From: Coix lacryma-jobi var. lacryma-jobi
Taxonomy: Eukaryota; Streptophyta; Magnoliopsida; Poales; Poaceae
Length of the DNA: 64,000 nt
Assembly (NCBI GenBank): GCA_009763385.1
Contig: CM019827.1
Span: forward strand, 109,395,204 to 109,459,203
Reading direction: 5' to 3'
Shown: positions 55,629-64,000 of the stretch, in pieces
Layout: each line of letters begins with the position of its first letter
Numbering within the stretch: position 1 is the stretch's first letter
The notes under the pieces: model-generated
The model's input: only the letters and a program-made list of their open reading frames with translations
Databases searched by the model: none
Told to the model about the DNA's origin: nothing
Program-made: the position numbers and the translations under genes

Positions 55629-56196
55629 TTCGTTGACAAAATTAAGTATAAAATTAGTACTCTGTGTTTATATTCTTTTCTAATAAATTCTTTTTGAATG
55701 TAATTACAGTAAGGATTTATCTACCACACTATATGTTTTTTTAGATTTGGATTGGCTAGTCGATTTGAATAGAAGCCTGGTGCTGCAAATCATAAAATTA
55801 AGTATAAAATTAGTACTCATATTTTTCTAGTAAATTCTTTTTTAACGTAATTCTAGTAAGGTTTTATCTATTACACTATGGTCATGTTTGGATGTACCCA
55901 ACTAAAATTTAGCTAGCTAAAATTTCAATATAAAATTTTAGCTAGTTAAAAGTTTTTCAGCTAAACTTTAGTTGGGTGTTTGGATGCTCCAGTTAATAGA
56001 CTCAGCTAAATTTTAGTTGGCTTTAGCTGGGTTGAAATAGCTAAATATAGCTAAATTTTAGCTGAACTGTTTGGATATCTAGCAGCTAAATTTAGCCAGC
56101 TAAAGTTTAGCTGATGCATTCAAACATGGCCTATATGCTTTTTTAAGATTTGGATTGGCTGGTCGATTTGAACAGAAGCCTGGTGTTGCAAATCAT
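55629..56196. repeat. Tandem duplication of about 155 bp, second copy split by a MITE
   Basis: The unit running from AAAATTAAGTATAAAATTAG to AAGCCTGGTG[C/T]TGCAAATCAT occurs at about 55635-55791 and again at about 55792-56196. The second copy is interrupted by the MITE at 55880-56131. The first copy reads CACTATATG where the second reads CACTAT-MITE-TATATG. Confidence 0.85.
55880..56131. mobile_element. MITE 1 (GG[T/C]CATGTTTGGATG ends)
   Basis: 252 bp with inverted ends GGTCATGTTTGGATG and GGCCATGTTTGAATG (reverse complement of the right end), 3-bp duplication TAT, and a body rich in AGCTAAA / TTTAGCT. The empty site in the upstream tandem copy confirms both boundaries. Confidence 0.85.
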
Positions 56197-56468
56197 TGTG
56201 TAGCTAGCATGCTCATCTTTCATTCTTTGTTTATGAAATGTACTTAAATTTTTGTATCCAACTTTCCATGCCATAGAATAGATATAGACCCTGTTTGGAT
56301 GTACCAGCTAAACTTTAGCTGACTCAATTTAGCTGCTAGACATCCAAACAACCAAGCTAAAGTTTAACTATATTTAGCTATTCCAACTCAGTTAAAGCTA
56401 ACTAAAATTTAGCTGAGTCTATTAGCTGGAGCATCCAAACTAGGTAATGTTTAGCTGAAAAACTTTTA

Positions 56469-57540
56469 GGCCTTGTTCAGTTGGTGATATTTTTGGTGAA
56501 AAGTTCCTGTAGCACTTTCGTTGTTATTTATTTTTTTGAGACGAAAAAAGAATTGTATTAAATTATAGTTGGGTACATCATCGTATTACAAGTATTCTGG
56601 AAAAAAACATGTATCCAGAAATTGATTCTCATCTATATTATGCCCACACCGTGAAAAGCTCAAACTCTCAAATCCAAACCTCTTTGACGCTTCGTATAGA
56701 TGACCGCACAGGCAAATACTCGGCAACAGTTGTTTTTGGCCTGAGAACAGATGCCCAACGGACGGCCAACGTTCCTGCAGGCGGAGTTGAGAAACTTCTT
56801 CTTCTTCCTTATGTCTTCCTTCTTCTTCTTTCTGCCACCGAAGAATGAGGAAGACCGATCTGAAAATTATTCTCCCTAGTCCTTCATCGTGGCCAGATCC
56901 AACCACAACAAAACGAAGAAGGCACCGGAGAAAATTATTCCATGACAGCGACATCATCTCCGTCTTGATATCGAAGCCCGGAAACAAAAGTCTCCATGTT
57001 GTCTTGTCGATGTAGATGTTGACGTCGAAGTTGTCGCCTCCATCTTCAACAGAGCCACCATGGAGAGACCGGATCTACCCTGCCTCCTAGCCGTCGCCGG
57101 GGAGAAGGAGGAGGAAAAACACCCCCAATACCAAAGTCTTTGGCATGGAGAAACTCTAACTCTAGATGACTCGATCTACTAGAAAACTTATTAAAAACGA
57201 TGGATCCCCACTCCCTCCGACCTCCGGTGAGATACCGGAGGGGGAGGGAGGGGGACCAACGGTGAAGAAGATGGAAGCGGCAGCGGCGGCGGCTCACACC
57301 CTAGGCCCTAGGGTAGGGCAGGCGGTGGCGTGAAAAGACACTAGCACTTTCGTTGTTATTTGACAAACTTTGTCAAAACATTGACTAGGCTCAAAAGATT
57401 CGTCTCGACATGAACAGGCTAAAAGTATAATTAATTAATTTTTTTTACTTACATTTAATGCTTCATGCATGCGTCTAAAGATTCGATGTGATGTTTACTG
57501 CATAATATTTTTGGGATGATTTGGGCAACTGAACGTGACC
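56469..57540. mobile_element. MITE 3 (GGCCTTGTTCAGTTG ends) inside MITE 2
   Basis: The ends GGCCTTGTTCAGTTGG and GGTCACGTTCAGTTGCC (reverse complement of the right end) are inverted repeats with TTA on both sides (56466-56468 and 57541-57543), as for Tourist/PIF-Harbinger MITEs. The body has the common grass phrases TGTAGCACTTTCG and GGCTCAAAAGATTCGTCTCG. It is split by the non-LTR insertion at 56530. Confidence 0.75.
56530..57341 (-). mobile_element. Non-LTR retroposon (LINE-like or retrocopy) with 20-bp target duplication
   Basis: An exact 20-bp direct repeat, TAGCACTTTCGTTGTTATTT, flanks it (56510-56529 and 57342-57361). On the minus strand the insert begins GC-rich (CTAGGGCCTAGGGTGTGAGCC ending near 57285) and ends with TTTCGTCTCAAAAAAAT, a short A tail, so it has the hallmarks of target-primed reverse transcription. 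Its internal frames (about 57297-57046 and 56987-56586, minus) show no reverse transcriptase. It could be a 5'-truncated or non-autonomous LINE, or a processed transcript. Confidence 0.7.
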
Positions 57541-57593
57541 TTAGCTAGCTAAAGTTTTATACTAAAATTTTAGCTAGCTAAATTTTAGTTGGC

Positions 57594-57669
57594 AAGCCCA
57601 TAGATAGAGACCTTTTCATCCGCAAAAAGCAAAGCCCATAGATAGAGACCTTTTTATCCGCAAAAAGCA
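57594..57669. repeat. 38-bp tandem repeat, two copies
   Basis: A unit beginning AAGCCCATAGATAGAGACC is present twice with one C/T difference. Confidence 0.9.
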
Positions 57670-57909
57670 AAGCTGCTTTGCTTAATCGTTCTTTCGTAGG
57701 CGCGCCCTTCAACCTTCATCCCTGCTTAGCCTGCGGTGATTTTTTCCTCATAAATATGGAAATAAATATGACTTTTACTGCTCTCTCCATTCCAAATTAT
57801 AAATCATTTCTCGTCTAGAATCTTAAAGAGTCAAAGTTTTTTCAAGTTTAACCAAAATAATAAAGAGAAATACAAAGACTTGTAACATCAAATAACGATA
57901 TTATAAAAA

Positions 57910-58648
57910 GGCAAAGACTTCTTTACAGCCGTGCGGGCATTTGCAGCCTCGCACGCACTCCCGACACACGCGCTCTTTTCCTCCCTCGCTCCCTCGCTCT
58001 CTCGTTCTCCGGGGACGACGCACGAATCGACCAGCGAGCTCCGGTGAGATGCCCTCCAACGAGTCCTCCCCCGACAACCGACTCCCGAACCCGAGCCCCA
58101 CCGCTTCCTCGGCCCTGCGCCGACGCCCCATCACCTCCCCGAACCGATTGTGGCTGATCCGGCGGCGGTGGTGGACGATTTACGCCAGGTAGGCCTCCTC
58201 TTCCTCCTCCTCCTCTCTCCTCTCCTCCTTCTCCTCCAACTCCGGCGAGCTAGGGATCCGGTGATCTCTCACTTCTTCTCCCCCAACTCCGGTGGGCTAT
58301 AGATTGGCCGACCGGGGGGTGTAAGGTTGACCAGGCGGTGGGGATGGCTGGCGGGCGGCGCTTAGGGGGCCCTGGCGGCGGCAAGGGCGGCCGGGCCAGG
58401 GAAGGGCAGGGGAGCTCGGCCATGGCGGGGGGAGAAGGTGGCGCCGCGGCGAGCTAGGGTTTCGCCGAAGCTCCGGCGAGCTAGCTCGGCGAAACCCTAG
58501 CTCGCCGTGGCGGGCGGTGGCGAGGCCGTGCGGGCGAAGATGCCGGAGTCGATGAAGAAGCTGCTATGTTTTTTTTCAGACGCTGTTGTGTTATCGTGCG
58601 TGCATGCACATGGCCTAACGCACGGCCGTGCGTGCGATAGTTGCGTCC
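57910..58648. mobile_element. Insertion with 9-bp duplication, possible Pack-MULE
   Basis: TTATAAAAA lies on both sides (57901-57909 and 58649-58657). A 9-bp duplication and a GC-rich gene-like filling fit a Mutator-like Pack-MULE. The ends both start GG and share GCACGG[C]CGTGCG-like segments, but the terminal inverted repeats are weak. Inside is a leader-like, CT-rich stretch and an ATG at 58050 (MPSNESSPDNRLPNPSPTAS) running 48 codons to a possible donor CCAG|GTAGG. The fragment's source gene is not recognised. Confidence 0.5.
58448..58506. repeat. Perfect 21-bp stem-loop
   Basis: 58448-58468 is the exact reverse complement of 58486-58506 (core GAGCTAGGGTTTCGCCGA), with a 17-nt loop that is itself GC-rich. 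It lies in the GC-rich insert. Confidence 0.85.
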
Positions 58649-58785
58649 TTATAAAAATATAACTAATAAAGAATCTAATAATATCATAAATGTTATTATC
58701 TTATTATATAAATTTAGTTAAACTTAGAAAGCTTTGACTCTTCAAGATTTTTTAGAATGACTTATAATTTGGAATAGAGAGAGTA

Positions 58786-60189
58786 TTTATTTATTGATAG
58801 ATTTTGTTAGTACTAAATCTGTCAGATTTCTATACGTTTGATTGTGCTTTAAGATTAGTTTGGTGTGGTTATGGTCTGGATCACGGACCATTGTCAGGTT
58901 TAACTAAATCTAGCATTGCCATTTGAAGTCAAGAGTGTCCGCCTCTACAAAACTCAAGGAATTCAGAAATATGTAATATGTAATTGTATCTCCATGTAGG
59001 ATTTACATCTTCAGCAGCAAGATCAAGACTTTCTACCAAGCTCGACATGAACTCATCGATATATAGCCTTATTTCCAATGAGTAGGATATACATCTCGGT
59101 AGCCACATCAAGACAGTTAACCTCAACAGGAAGTCAGGAACTCATAGATTTGTAACCATATTTCCATTAAGAGTAGGATCGATATCTACAAACTTCACAA
59201 GCTATCAGCCAAACTTTAGAGCCCTTCACATAAGTAGTCTTCTCTGCAGTTACCTGTAGATTTAAAGTTCAAGGTTTATGGTAATGGATAACTAACAAAA
59301 TAGCATTAGACTCAACAATTCTTCAAAAGATGAATGCCATCCATGCGTACATAGACAAATTTATTGGAAATAAGAACCTGATTGACCAATGCCATGTGGC
59401 CAGTTAGCATTATATTAACTTTTGGATAACAGACATGATAATTCCATTATTGTACTGAAACTCTGAAGGTACAAAACTTATGACAGCTCAAACTAATCAT
59501 AGTAGTTAAATTCCCCAGGTAGAACAGAAAAAAAAAAGCAAAACCTGTCCAGCTCAATGCATACATTCAGTTCTTTTGATTCGAACTACCCTGTTTTTAA
59601 CCCTCCAAGACAAAATAACTTGTTTACTTCTTGAAAGACTCACAAATCATTAGCAGCACGTTAGTGTGGTAGAACCACATTCCATCCATCAGCTATTGCT
59701 ATTAGCAGTGCAAATGTTGAACTGTTAAATTGCAACTGTTGTGCTCAAGTGAGGGGGGACATGCATGTGTGTGCAAAAGAACTTCTAATTCTTGTGTATA
59801 ATTGGAAACAAAAATTCACTCTGAGAACTCATCCATTATAGCTTATAGTTAGGCATACCTTCATTTCAGGTTTACATAAATCCTGCAGGCCTAAAGAAGT
59901 CTAGTGTCTCATAAAAGCACAAGGAATTGTTTTTCCTGTAGGTATTCAGGGGTCACAGAACTTCAGTTTTCTGCACAGTGATGAGCAAGAATCAAACTAC
60001 AACATCATGGAATGAAAAGAGAAGTTCTATTCACACAGATATGGACGGATTACTGAGATAATCATTAGATTGCATTCCCTTACCAGCATAATCTGGACTA
60101 AGACACGCGGCATACACAAAAAAGTGCACGAAGTAAAAGCATGTAAAAAATATTTCTGAACTATTAAACTGACAAGGAAAGTTTGTTAC
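58786..60189. other. Downstream flank of the receptor kinase gene
   Basis: AT-rich, without a supported gene. From about 58925 to 59190 there are three or so diverged units of roughly 85-95 bp sharing the phrase TA[G]GAT[T/A]TACATCT and AACTCAT[C/A]GAT. The part nearest 60189 should include the kinase gene's 3' untranslated region, but its end cannot be placed. Confidence 0.45.
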
Positions 60190-62181
60190 CTAGTTTAGGT
60201 CAATTTTCAGTTCATACAGATCACTAGAAACTGTACTCTGATTGCACTCTGAAACGACTCTCTCAAGGTCAACAGGCACATTTGAAACAAACACAAGAAG
60301 TGGCTTGTTTCTTGGAACAGGAAGTAGTTCATTCTTGCCCTCCAGTATGCCTAGGACTGTCCTCATGACAGGTCTCTCTTCTGAAAATGGATTCACACAG
60401 CTCAAACCTAGAAGAAGTAGCCTCATCATTTGCTCATTGTCATACTGTCCACTAAGATATGGATCCGCAGCATCCAGAAGCTTGACTTCTGAGTGCAAAT
60501 TCCAAACCCAATCAACAATATTCAACATGTTCATACTGCTGGGTGCTTCTCTCTCAATTGGCCGCTTGCCTGTGCAGATCTCAAGCAGCACAACCCCATA
60601 GCTGTAGACATCGCTCTTTTCTGTAGCTTTACCCATCTGGAGATACTCAGGTGCAAGGTAACCAATAGTCCCTGCTGCCAGGGTCGACCGAGGACTCGTG
60701 TCATGATCCTTTAACCTCGCAAGACCAAAATCTCCCAATCTCGGACTAAAACACGAGTCAAGAAGTATGTTACTGCACTTTATATCCCTGTGGATCACCT
60801 GCTTGTCATGTTCTTCATGTAGGTATGCCACCGCAGAGGCAATGCCAACAGCCACGTTGTACCGCTGAGACCAGTTGAGGGTGACATAACGCTCCATGCC
60901 TGAACAAGGGTGGAGAGCCTCATCTAGGCTGCCGTTGGACATAAACTCATAGACAAGCAGCAGCTCGTCCCTTTCTGTACACCACCCTTGGAGCTGAACC
61001 AGATTGGGGTGCTTCAGGTCAGCAATAATGGTAAGCTCGGCACTGAACTCTTTGTAGCTCTCTCTGGATTGCTTCGACCTCTTGACAGCGTACGTGACCC
61101 CAGAGTGTGGGCACACTGCCTTGTACACTGTACCGAAACCACCGCTGCCAACCACCATAGAGGGATCGAATCCATCTGTAGCTGAGAAGAGATCTTGGTA
61201 CATAAACTGCCTCGGTTTACCTGTTATGTTTGCTCCGTTTCCCTCGTTAACCACTACAGTACTCCACCTCCACTTCTTCAGAGACATTACCACAAGCACT
61301 ATGAGGGCACCAAGGAACACAATGGGCAAGGAGACGGCAAGCCCCAATACCAGTTTCCTGCGGCGCCCGGCCTTCAGAGTGAGGGTGCTTACTCCAGGCG
61401 TCGCGGGCGTGCTAGGGACGCTGTCGGACATGCTGTGCGTGGGCCGGTATCCCGTGTCGACAGGCGGCATCGCGGACGTGAGGAAGGTCCAGCTCTCGAC
61501 GACGAAGCCGCCGTCGCCGCTGCTCCCGTTGTCCGACGACACCTCGAGGCCGACGAACATGAACTCGGAGAAGCGGACGCCAAGGCGCGCGGCGTCTGAG
61601 GACAGAGCTGGCGTCCGGGGCTGCACGCTCGCGTGGCTGAGGAATACCTCGAGGCGCGACCGGCGCGCGTCGTAGATGACCCAGGAACCGACCCCGTTGC
61701 CATTACGAAGATTCACAGCGCCGGTGGAGTTCCCGGCAATTCTCTCACCGGCGGAGTACGCGGAGACGAGGCCCTTGGACGCGTCCAGGGTGATCTCGAG
61801 CGGTAGGGACCGGTTTTTGGCCGTGGCGCCGACCGTGAGCGGGTCGGGGATGAGGAGGAAGGAGAGGCGCGAAGCGGGGTGCGTGGAGGCGGGCGCGGCG
61901 AAGAGGAAGGAGGTGGAGAAGGAGGCATTGGGTGGGAACGGTAGCGGGAGCGGGAAGAGCGCATGGGAGGAAGGCGGCGGGAGCGAGACGGAGTCGGCGC
62001 GGAGCGAGGCCCCGCCGAGGAGGGTGAGGTTGCGGAGGGAGAAAGATGGAAAGGAGAACGAGATGGGGGTTTCAGCCGCCTTGGAGGAGGGCGCGAGGAG
62101 GAGGACGAGGACGAAGAGGGCAGCGGTGTCGCTTGCGTGGAAGCGGTGGTGGTGGACTGGTGAGGTTGTTGGAGGAGCCAT
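60190..62181 (-). CDS. L-type lectin-domain receptor-like kinase (LecRK-S.7-like kinase)
   Basis: 663 aa in one exon. The ATG at 62181 (MAPPTTSPVHHHR) is chosen because a signal peptide follows (hydrophobic ALFVLVLLLAP, residues 21-31, cleavage near SKA-AE); the frame continues upstream without an ATG. Residues 37-235 form a legume-lectin-like ectodomain with potential N-glycosylation sites near 51, 85, 123, 151 and 218. The transmembrane segment is 277-299. The kinase spans about 337-615: glycine loop GSGGFG (345-350), Lys367, Glu382, HRD 464-466, DFG 484-486, APE 510-512, so it is an RD kinase with all catalytic residues. The kinase is closest in memory to the LecRK-S.7 group (LVQLQGWC, DIKCSNILLD, RLGDFGLARL). 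The usual lectin metal-binding stretch (VAVEFDT...NHVGID) is not recognisable. It would act at the plasma membrane; ligand unknown. Confidence 0.93.
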   Translation of the reverse strand: MAPPTTSPVHHHRFHASDTAALFVLVLLLAPSSKAAETPISFSFPSFSLRNLTLLGGASLRADSVSLPPPSSHALFPLPLPFPPNASFSTSFLFAAPASTHPASRLSFLLIPDPLTVGATAKNRSLPLEITLDASKGLVSAYSAGERIAGNSTGAVNLRNGNGVGSWVIYDARRSRLEVFLSHASVQPRTPALSSDAARLGVRFSEFMFVGLEVSSDNGSSGDGGFVVESWTFLTSAMPPVDTGYRPTHSMSDSVPSTPATPGVSTLTLKAGRRRKLVLGLAVSLPIVFLGALIVLVVMSLKKWRWSTVVVNEGNGANITGKPRQFMYQDLFSATDGFDPSMVVGSGGFGTVYKAVCPHSGVTYAVKRSKQSRESYKEFSAELTIIADLKHPNLVQLQGWCTERDELLLVYEFMSNGSLDEALHPCSGMERYVTLNWSQRYNVAVGIASAVAYLHEEHDKQVIHRDIKCSNILLDSCFSPRLGDFGLARLKDHDTSPRSTLAAGTIGYLAPEYLQMGKATEKSDVYSYGVVLLEICTGKRPIEREAPSSMNMLNIVDWVWNLHSEVKLLDAADPYLSGQYDNEQMMRLLLLGLSCVNPFSEERPVMRTVLGILEGKNELLPVPRNKPLLVFVSNVPVDLERVVSECNQSTVSSDLYELKIDLN

Positions 62182-62933
62182 GGAATCGAAGTTTGGAACA
62201 GAGCCGCAGAGAGGGTGGAGAGGGACGACGGGTTTAGAGCAGAGACTTTTTTTTTTTTCCCGATGGAAACCATGTGACGCACGCACCTTAATTTTTAGCG
62301 AGGGTAATGGGTAATCTGTACCTCCGATTATCTTTACTTTAAATATTTATACTAAATAAGATCTTATTTAAAAAAATAGTATATATATTTGAACTAAAGA
62401 GAATTAGAGGTATCCCTAAGGATCACCAATTTGCACTCTATGTTTTTCTCGCAGAGAAGTTTAGAACCACTTTTTTTTTCTCAAACATAGTTATACCATT
62501 TAGAGGAGGTATTTAGTTAGAACGTAAAAAGCTTTTGATGTTACCTCGAGTATTGTAGCATTAATTTAATCTATTAAAATAAGCTAATAACAAAATAAAT
62601 TACATGTTCCGTCTAGAAACCATAATATGAATCTGTTAAGACTAATTAGTTTATCATTAACACATATTTACTATAACACAATATTATTAAATTATGAACT
62701 AATTGAACTTAAAAAAATCGTCTCGCAAAGTTATCGCATTCTATATAATTAGTTATTTTTCAGTATACATTTAATACAGCTCTAACTTGAGGGCCTTTCA
62801 ATCAAAGTGACTTGTGATTAATCCAATACTTGTCGCTTTTCTAACAGATTCTATTCTCTTCGATGAACTGATCATATCTCTCAATGTATTGATCCAATTG
62901 CCACAAAATTTGGTGGAGATGTGTCTCACTAAG
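62182..62933. promoter_or_regulatory. Upstream region of the receptor kinase gene
   Basis: This 752-bp stretch lies between the kinase start and the next LTR and must include the 5' leader and proximal promoter. No clear TATA box stands out. From about 62517 to 62790 there is an old MITE-like sequence with phrases typical of a common grass MITE (CGTCTCGCAAAGTTATCGC, TATATAATTAGTTATTTTT, ACATTTAATAC), so the promoter is limited to a few hundred bases of unique sequence. Confidence 0.4.
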
Positions 62934-64000
62934 TGAAGGACCGAGAATGCAATAGTAAGGCGACCAGAGGGGGGTGAATGGGAGCTCAAAAATTTCTCTC
63001 GAAACTTTGGCCTATGTCCCACAAATCAACCCCAAAAGCTTCGAACGAAACCGTGATGCCCACGACCCTTGGAAGAGGGTGGATGATCACTAGGATCACA
63101 GCGGAGCACCACAAAGCGATAGCAAACCAAAGACCAAAAACACCGGCACAAGTTCGAACCCTAGAAACCGAGTCTCAAACGTAGATTGAAGGCTACGTTG
63201 GGAAATCCCCAAATACCGATGCTAACGAGTAGCAAAGATACCTAGAGAGGTTCCTTGGACAACTCTAGGGCCAACGAGAAGTCCGGAAATCAAGCGAAGA
63301 AGCCGGGAGAGCAAACGCACTAAAACACAACAAGCAGCCTATTCCCGGACTGTCCGGCCCTGGGGTCCCGGACTGTCCGCCCCTACTGCGGACTGTCCGC
63401 TAAGGGGTAGCGGACTGTCCGCCGGTCAAAAGTGCGAAAACGCACTGCTGCTGAAGTGTCCCTGGACCGTTCCTGGACTGTCTGCGAGAGTGTACTGCGG
63501 ACTGTCCGCCGGTCACGCAAAATCAAATCAGCCGAAGAACACAGCCACTGATCCGGCTGATCCCCGACGCCCGGACTGTCCGCCGGTCAGGTGGCAGACT
63601 GTCTGCGGTTGTCTAGTGAAGGCGATTTTGATCGCCCTTCACCCAAAACACTCTCAAATCGATCCAAATCAAAATCCTTTGATCCCAAACTTGGAGAAGA
63701 TGATCACGAGGTAGTTAGGAGACTATCCCCAAGAAAGCATCCGCTCAAATCAACTAAATCAACGGGAAATCGAAGGGGAAGGTGTATGAACCGAAAAAGC
63801 ATCAAGAAAACGAAATCAACCCGATCTACTTGTTCGTGAGGAGTTAGATAAATTCCTTTGGTGAAAATGATCTCCTCACTATAAAGAACAAGATGATTCA
63901 AACGGATTACGCAAAGACGCAGTAGAGAGGGAGATCGAGTGACGGGAAAATCGTGGAGAAACGAAGAACGCGAAGAACACGAACAAAAACGCGAATCAAG
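62934..64000 (-). repeat. A-family Sirevirus LTR (element H), running off the window
   Basis: It starts TGAAGGACCGAGAATGC and follows A's LTR to the window end. It is preceded by unrelated sequence and not by a primer-binding site, so this is the 3' LTR of a minus-strand element or a solo LTR. It has its own version of the CGGACTGTCCG palindrome array (about 63340-63610). Confidence 0.88.

Larger units (their letters stand above)
56289..57592. mobile_element. MITE 2, related to MITE 1 in reverse, split by MITE 3
   Basis: It starts GACCCTGTTTGGATGTACC and follows the reverse complement of MITE 1 (AGCTAAACTTTAGCTG ... TTAGCTGCTAGACATCCAAAC) up to 56468. It resumes at 57544 (GCTAGCTAAAG) and loses similarity after TTTTAGTTGG, so its right inverted end is missing. 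Confidence 0.7.
57778..58783. mobile_element. Stowaway-type MITE split by a second element
   Basis: The inverted ends CTCTCTCCATTCCAAATTAT and CTCTCTCTATTCCAAATTAT (reverse complement of the right end) are bordered by TA on each side (57776-57777 and 58784-58785), as for Tc1/mariner Stowaway MITEs. Its own length is about 258 bp; 57910-58648 is an insertion. Confidence 0.8.

Noticed and set aside
58050..58193. 48-codon ORF as an independent host gene
   Set aside because: It sits inside a mobile insertion with a 9-bp duplication and has no recognisable domain. It is better read as a captured fragment.

Overview
The window is intergenic DNA from a large plant nuclear genome, almost certainly a grass and most likely a panicoid (sorghum, sugarcane, Miscanthus or maize type). 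The evidence is nested Ty1/copia Sireviruses, a Tekay-type Ty3/gypsy chromovirus with an extra ORF ahead of gag, a CACTA element with TTTGCCTAGTG / CACTAGGCAAAG subterminal repeats, grass-type MITEs and a grass-type SINE. I cannot name the species. The only host gene I can support is a single-exon L-type lectin receptor-like kinase near the right end.

Layout. Positions 579-46729 are one four-element nest. Element A (Sirevirus, minus strand, TSD AATTT) is split by element B (another Sirevirus family, minus, 6310-40730, TSD AAGGT). B is split twice: by C (same family as A, minus, 7207-16962) inside its left LTR, and by D (gypsy/Tekay, plus, 25533-37564, TSD GCCTT) inside its gag. A, B and C carry several nonsense codons. 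D has near-identical LTRs and one unbroken 1482-codon gag-pol, so it is the youngest. B also carries a third ORF downstream of pol with its own TATA box and the same palindromes that sit upstream of the TATA box in B's LTR.

The right side is a mosaic of small insertions. A solo Sirevirus LTR (47263-49571, TSD AATAT) holds a tRNA-derived SINE. A possible Helitron follows. A non-autonomous CACTA element (51448-55619, TSD TCG) carries a 613-bp foldback and a piece of an L-type lectin gene. A tandem duplication comes next, with a MITE in one copy only. Then come a second MITE holding a third MITE that holds a non-LTR retroposon with a 20-bp TSD, and a Stowaway MITE split by an element with a 9-bp TSD.

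The lectin receptor kinase (60190-62181, minus) has a complete frame with intact kinase motifs. A third A-family LTR begins at 62934 and runs off the window.

How it works together: apart from the receptor kinase, the coding capacity is retrotransposon machinery (gag, protease, integrase, RT, RNase H). The most unusual content is non-coding: hairpin and palindrome arrays in the Sirevirus LTRs whose stems change sequence while keeping base pairing, and the reuse of the LTR-type promoter layout in front of B's third ORF.
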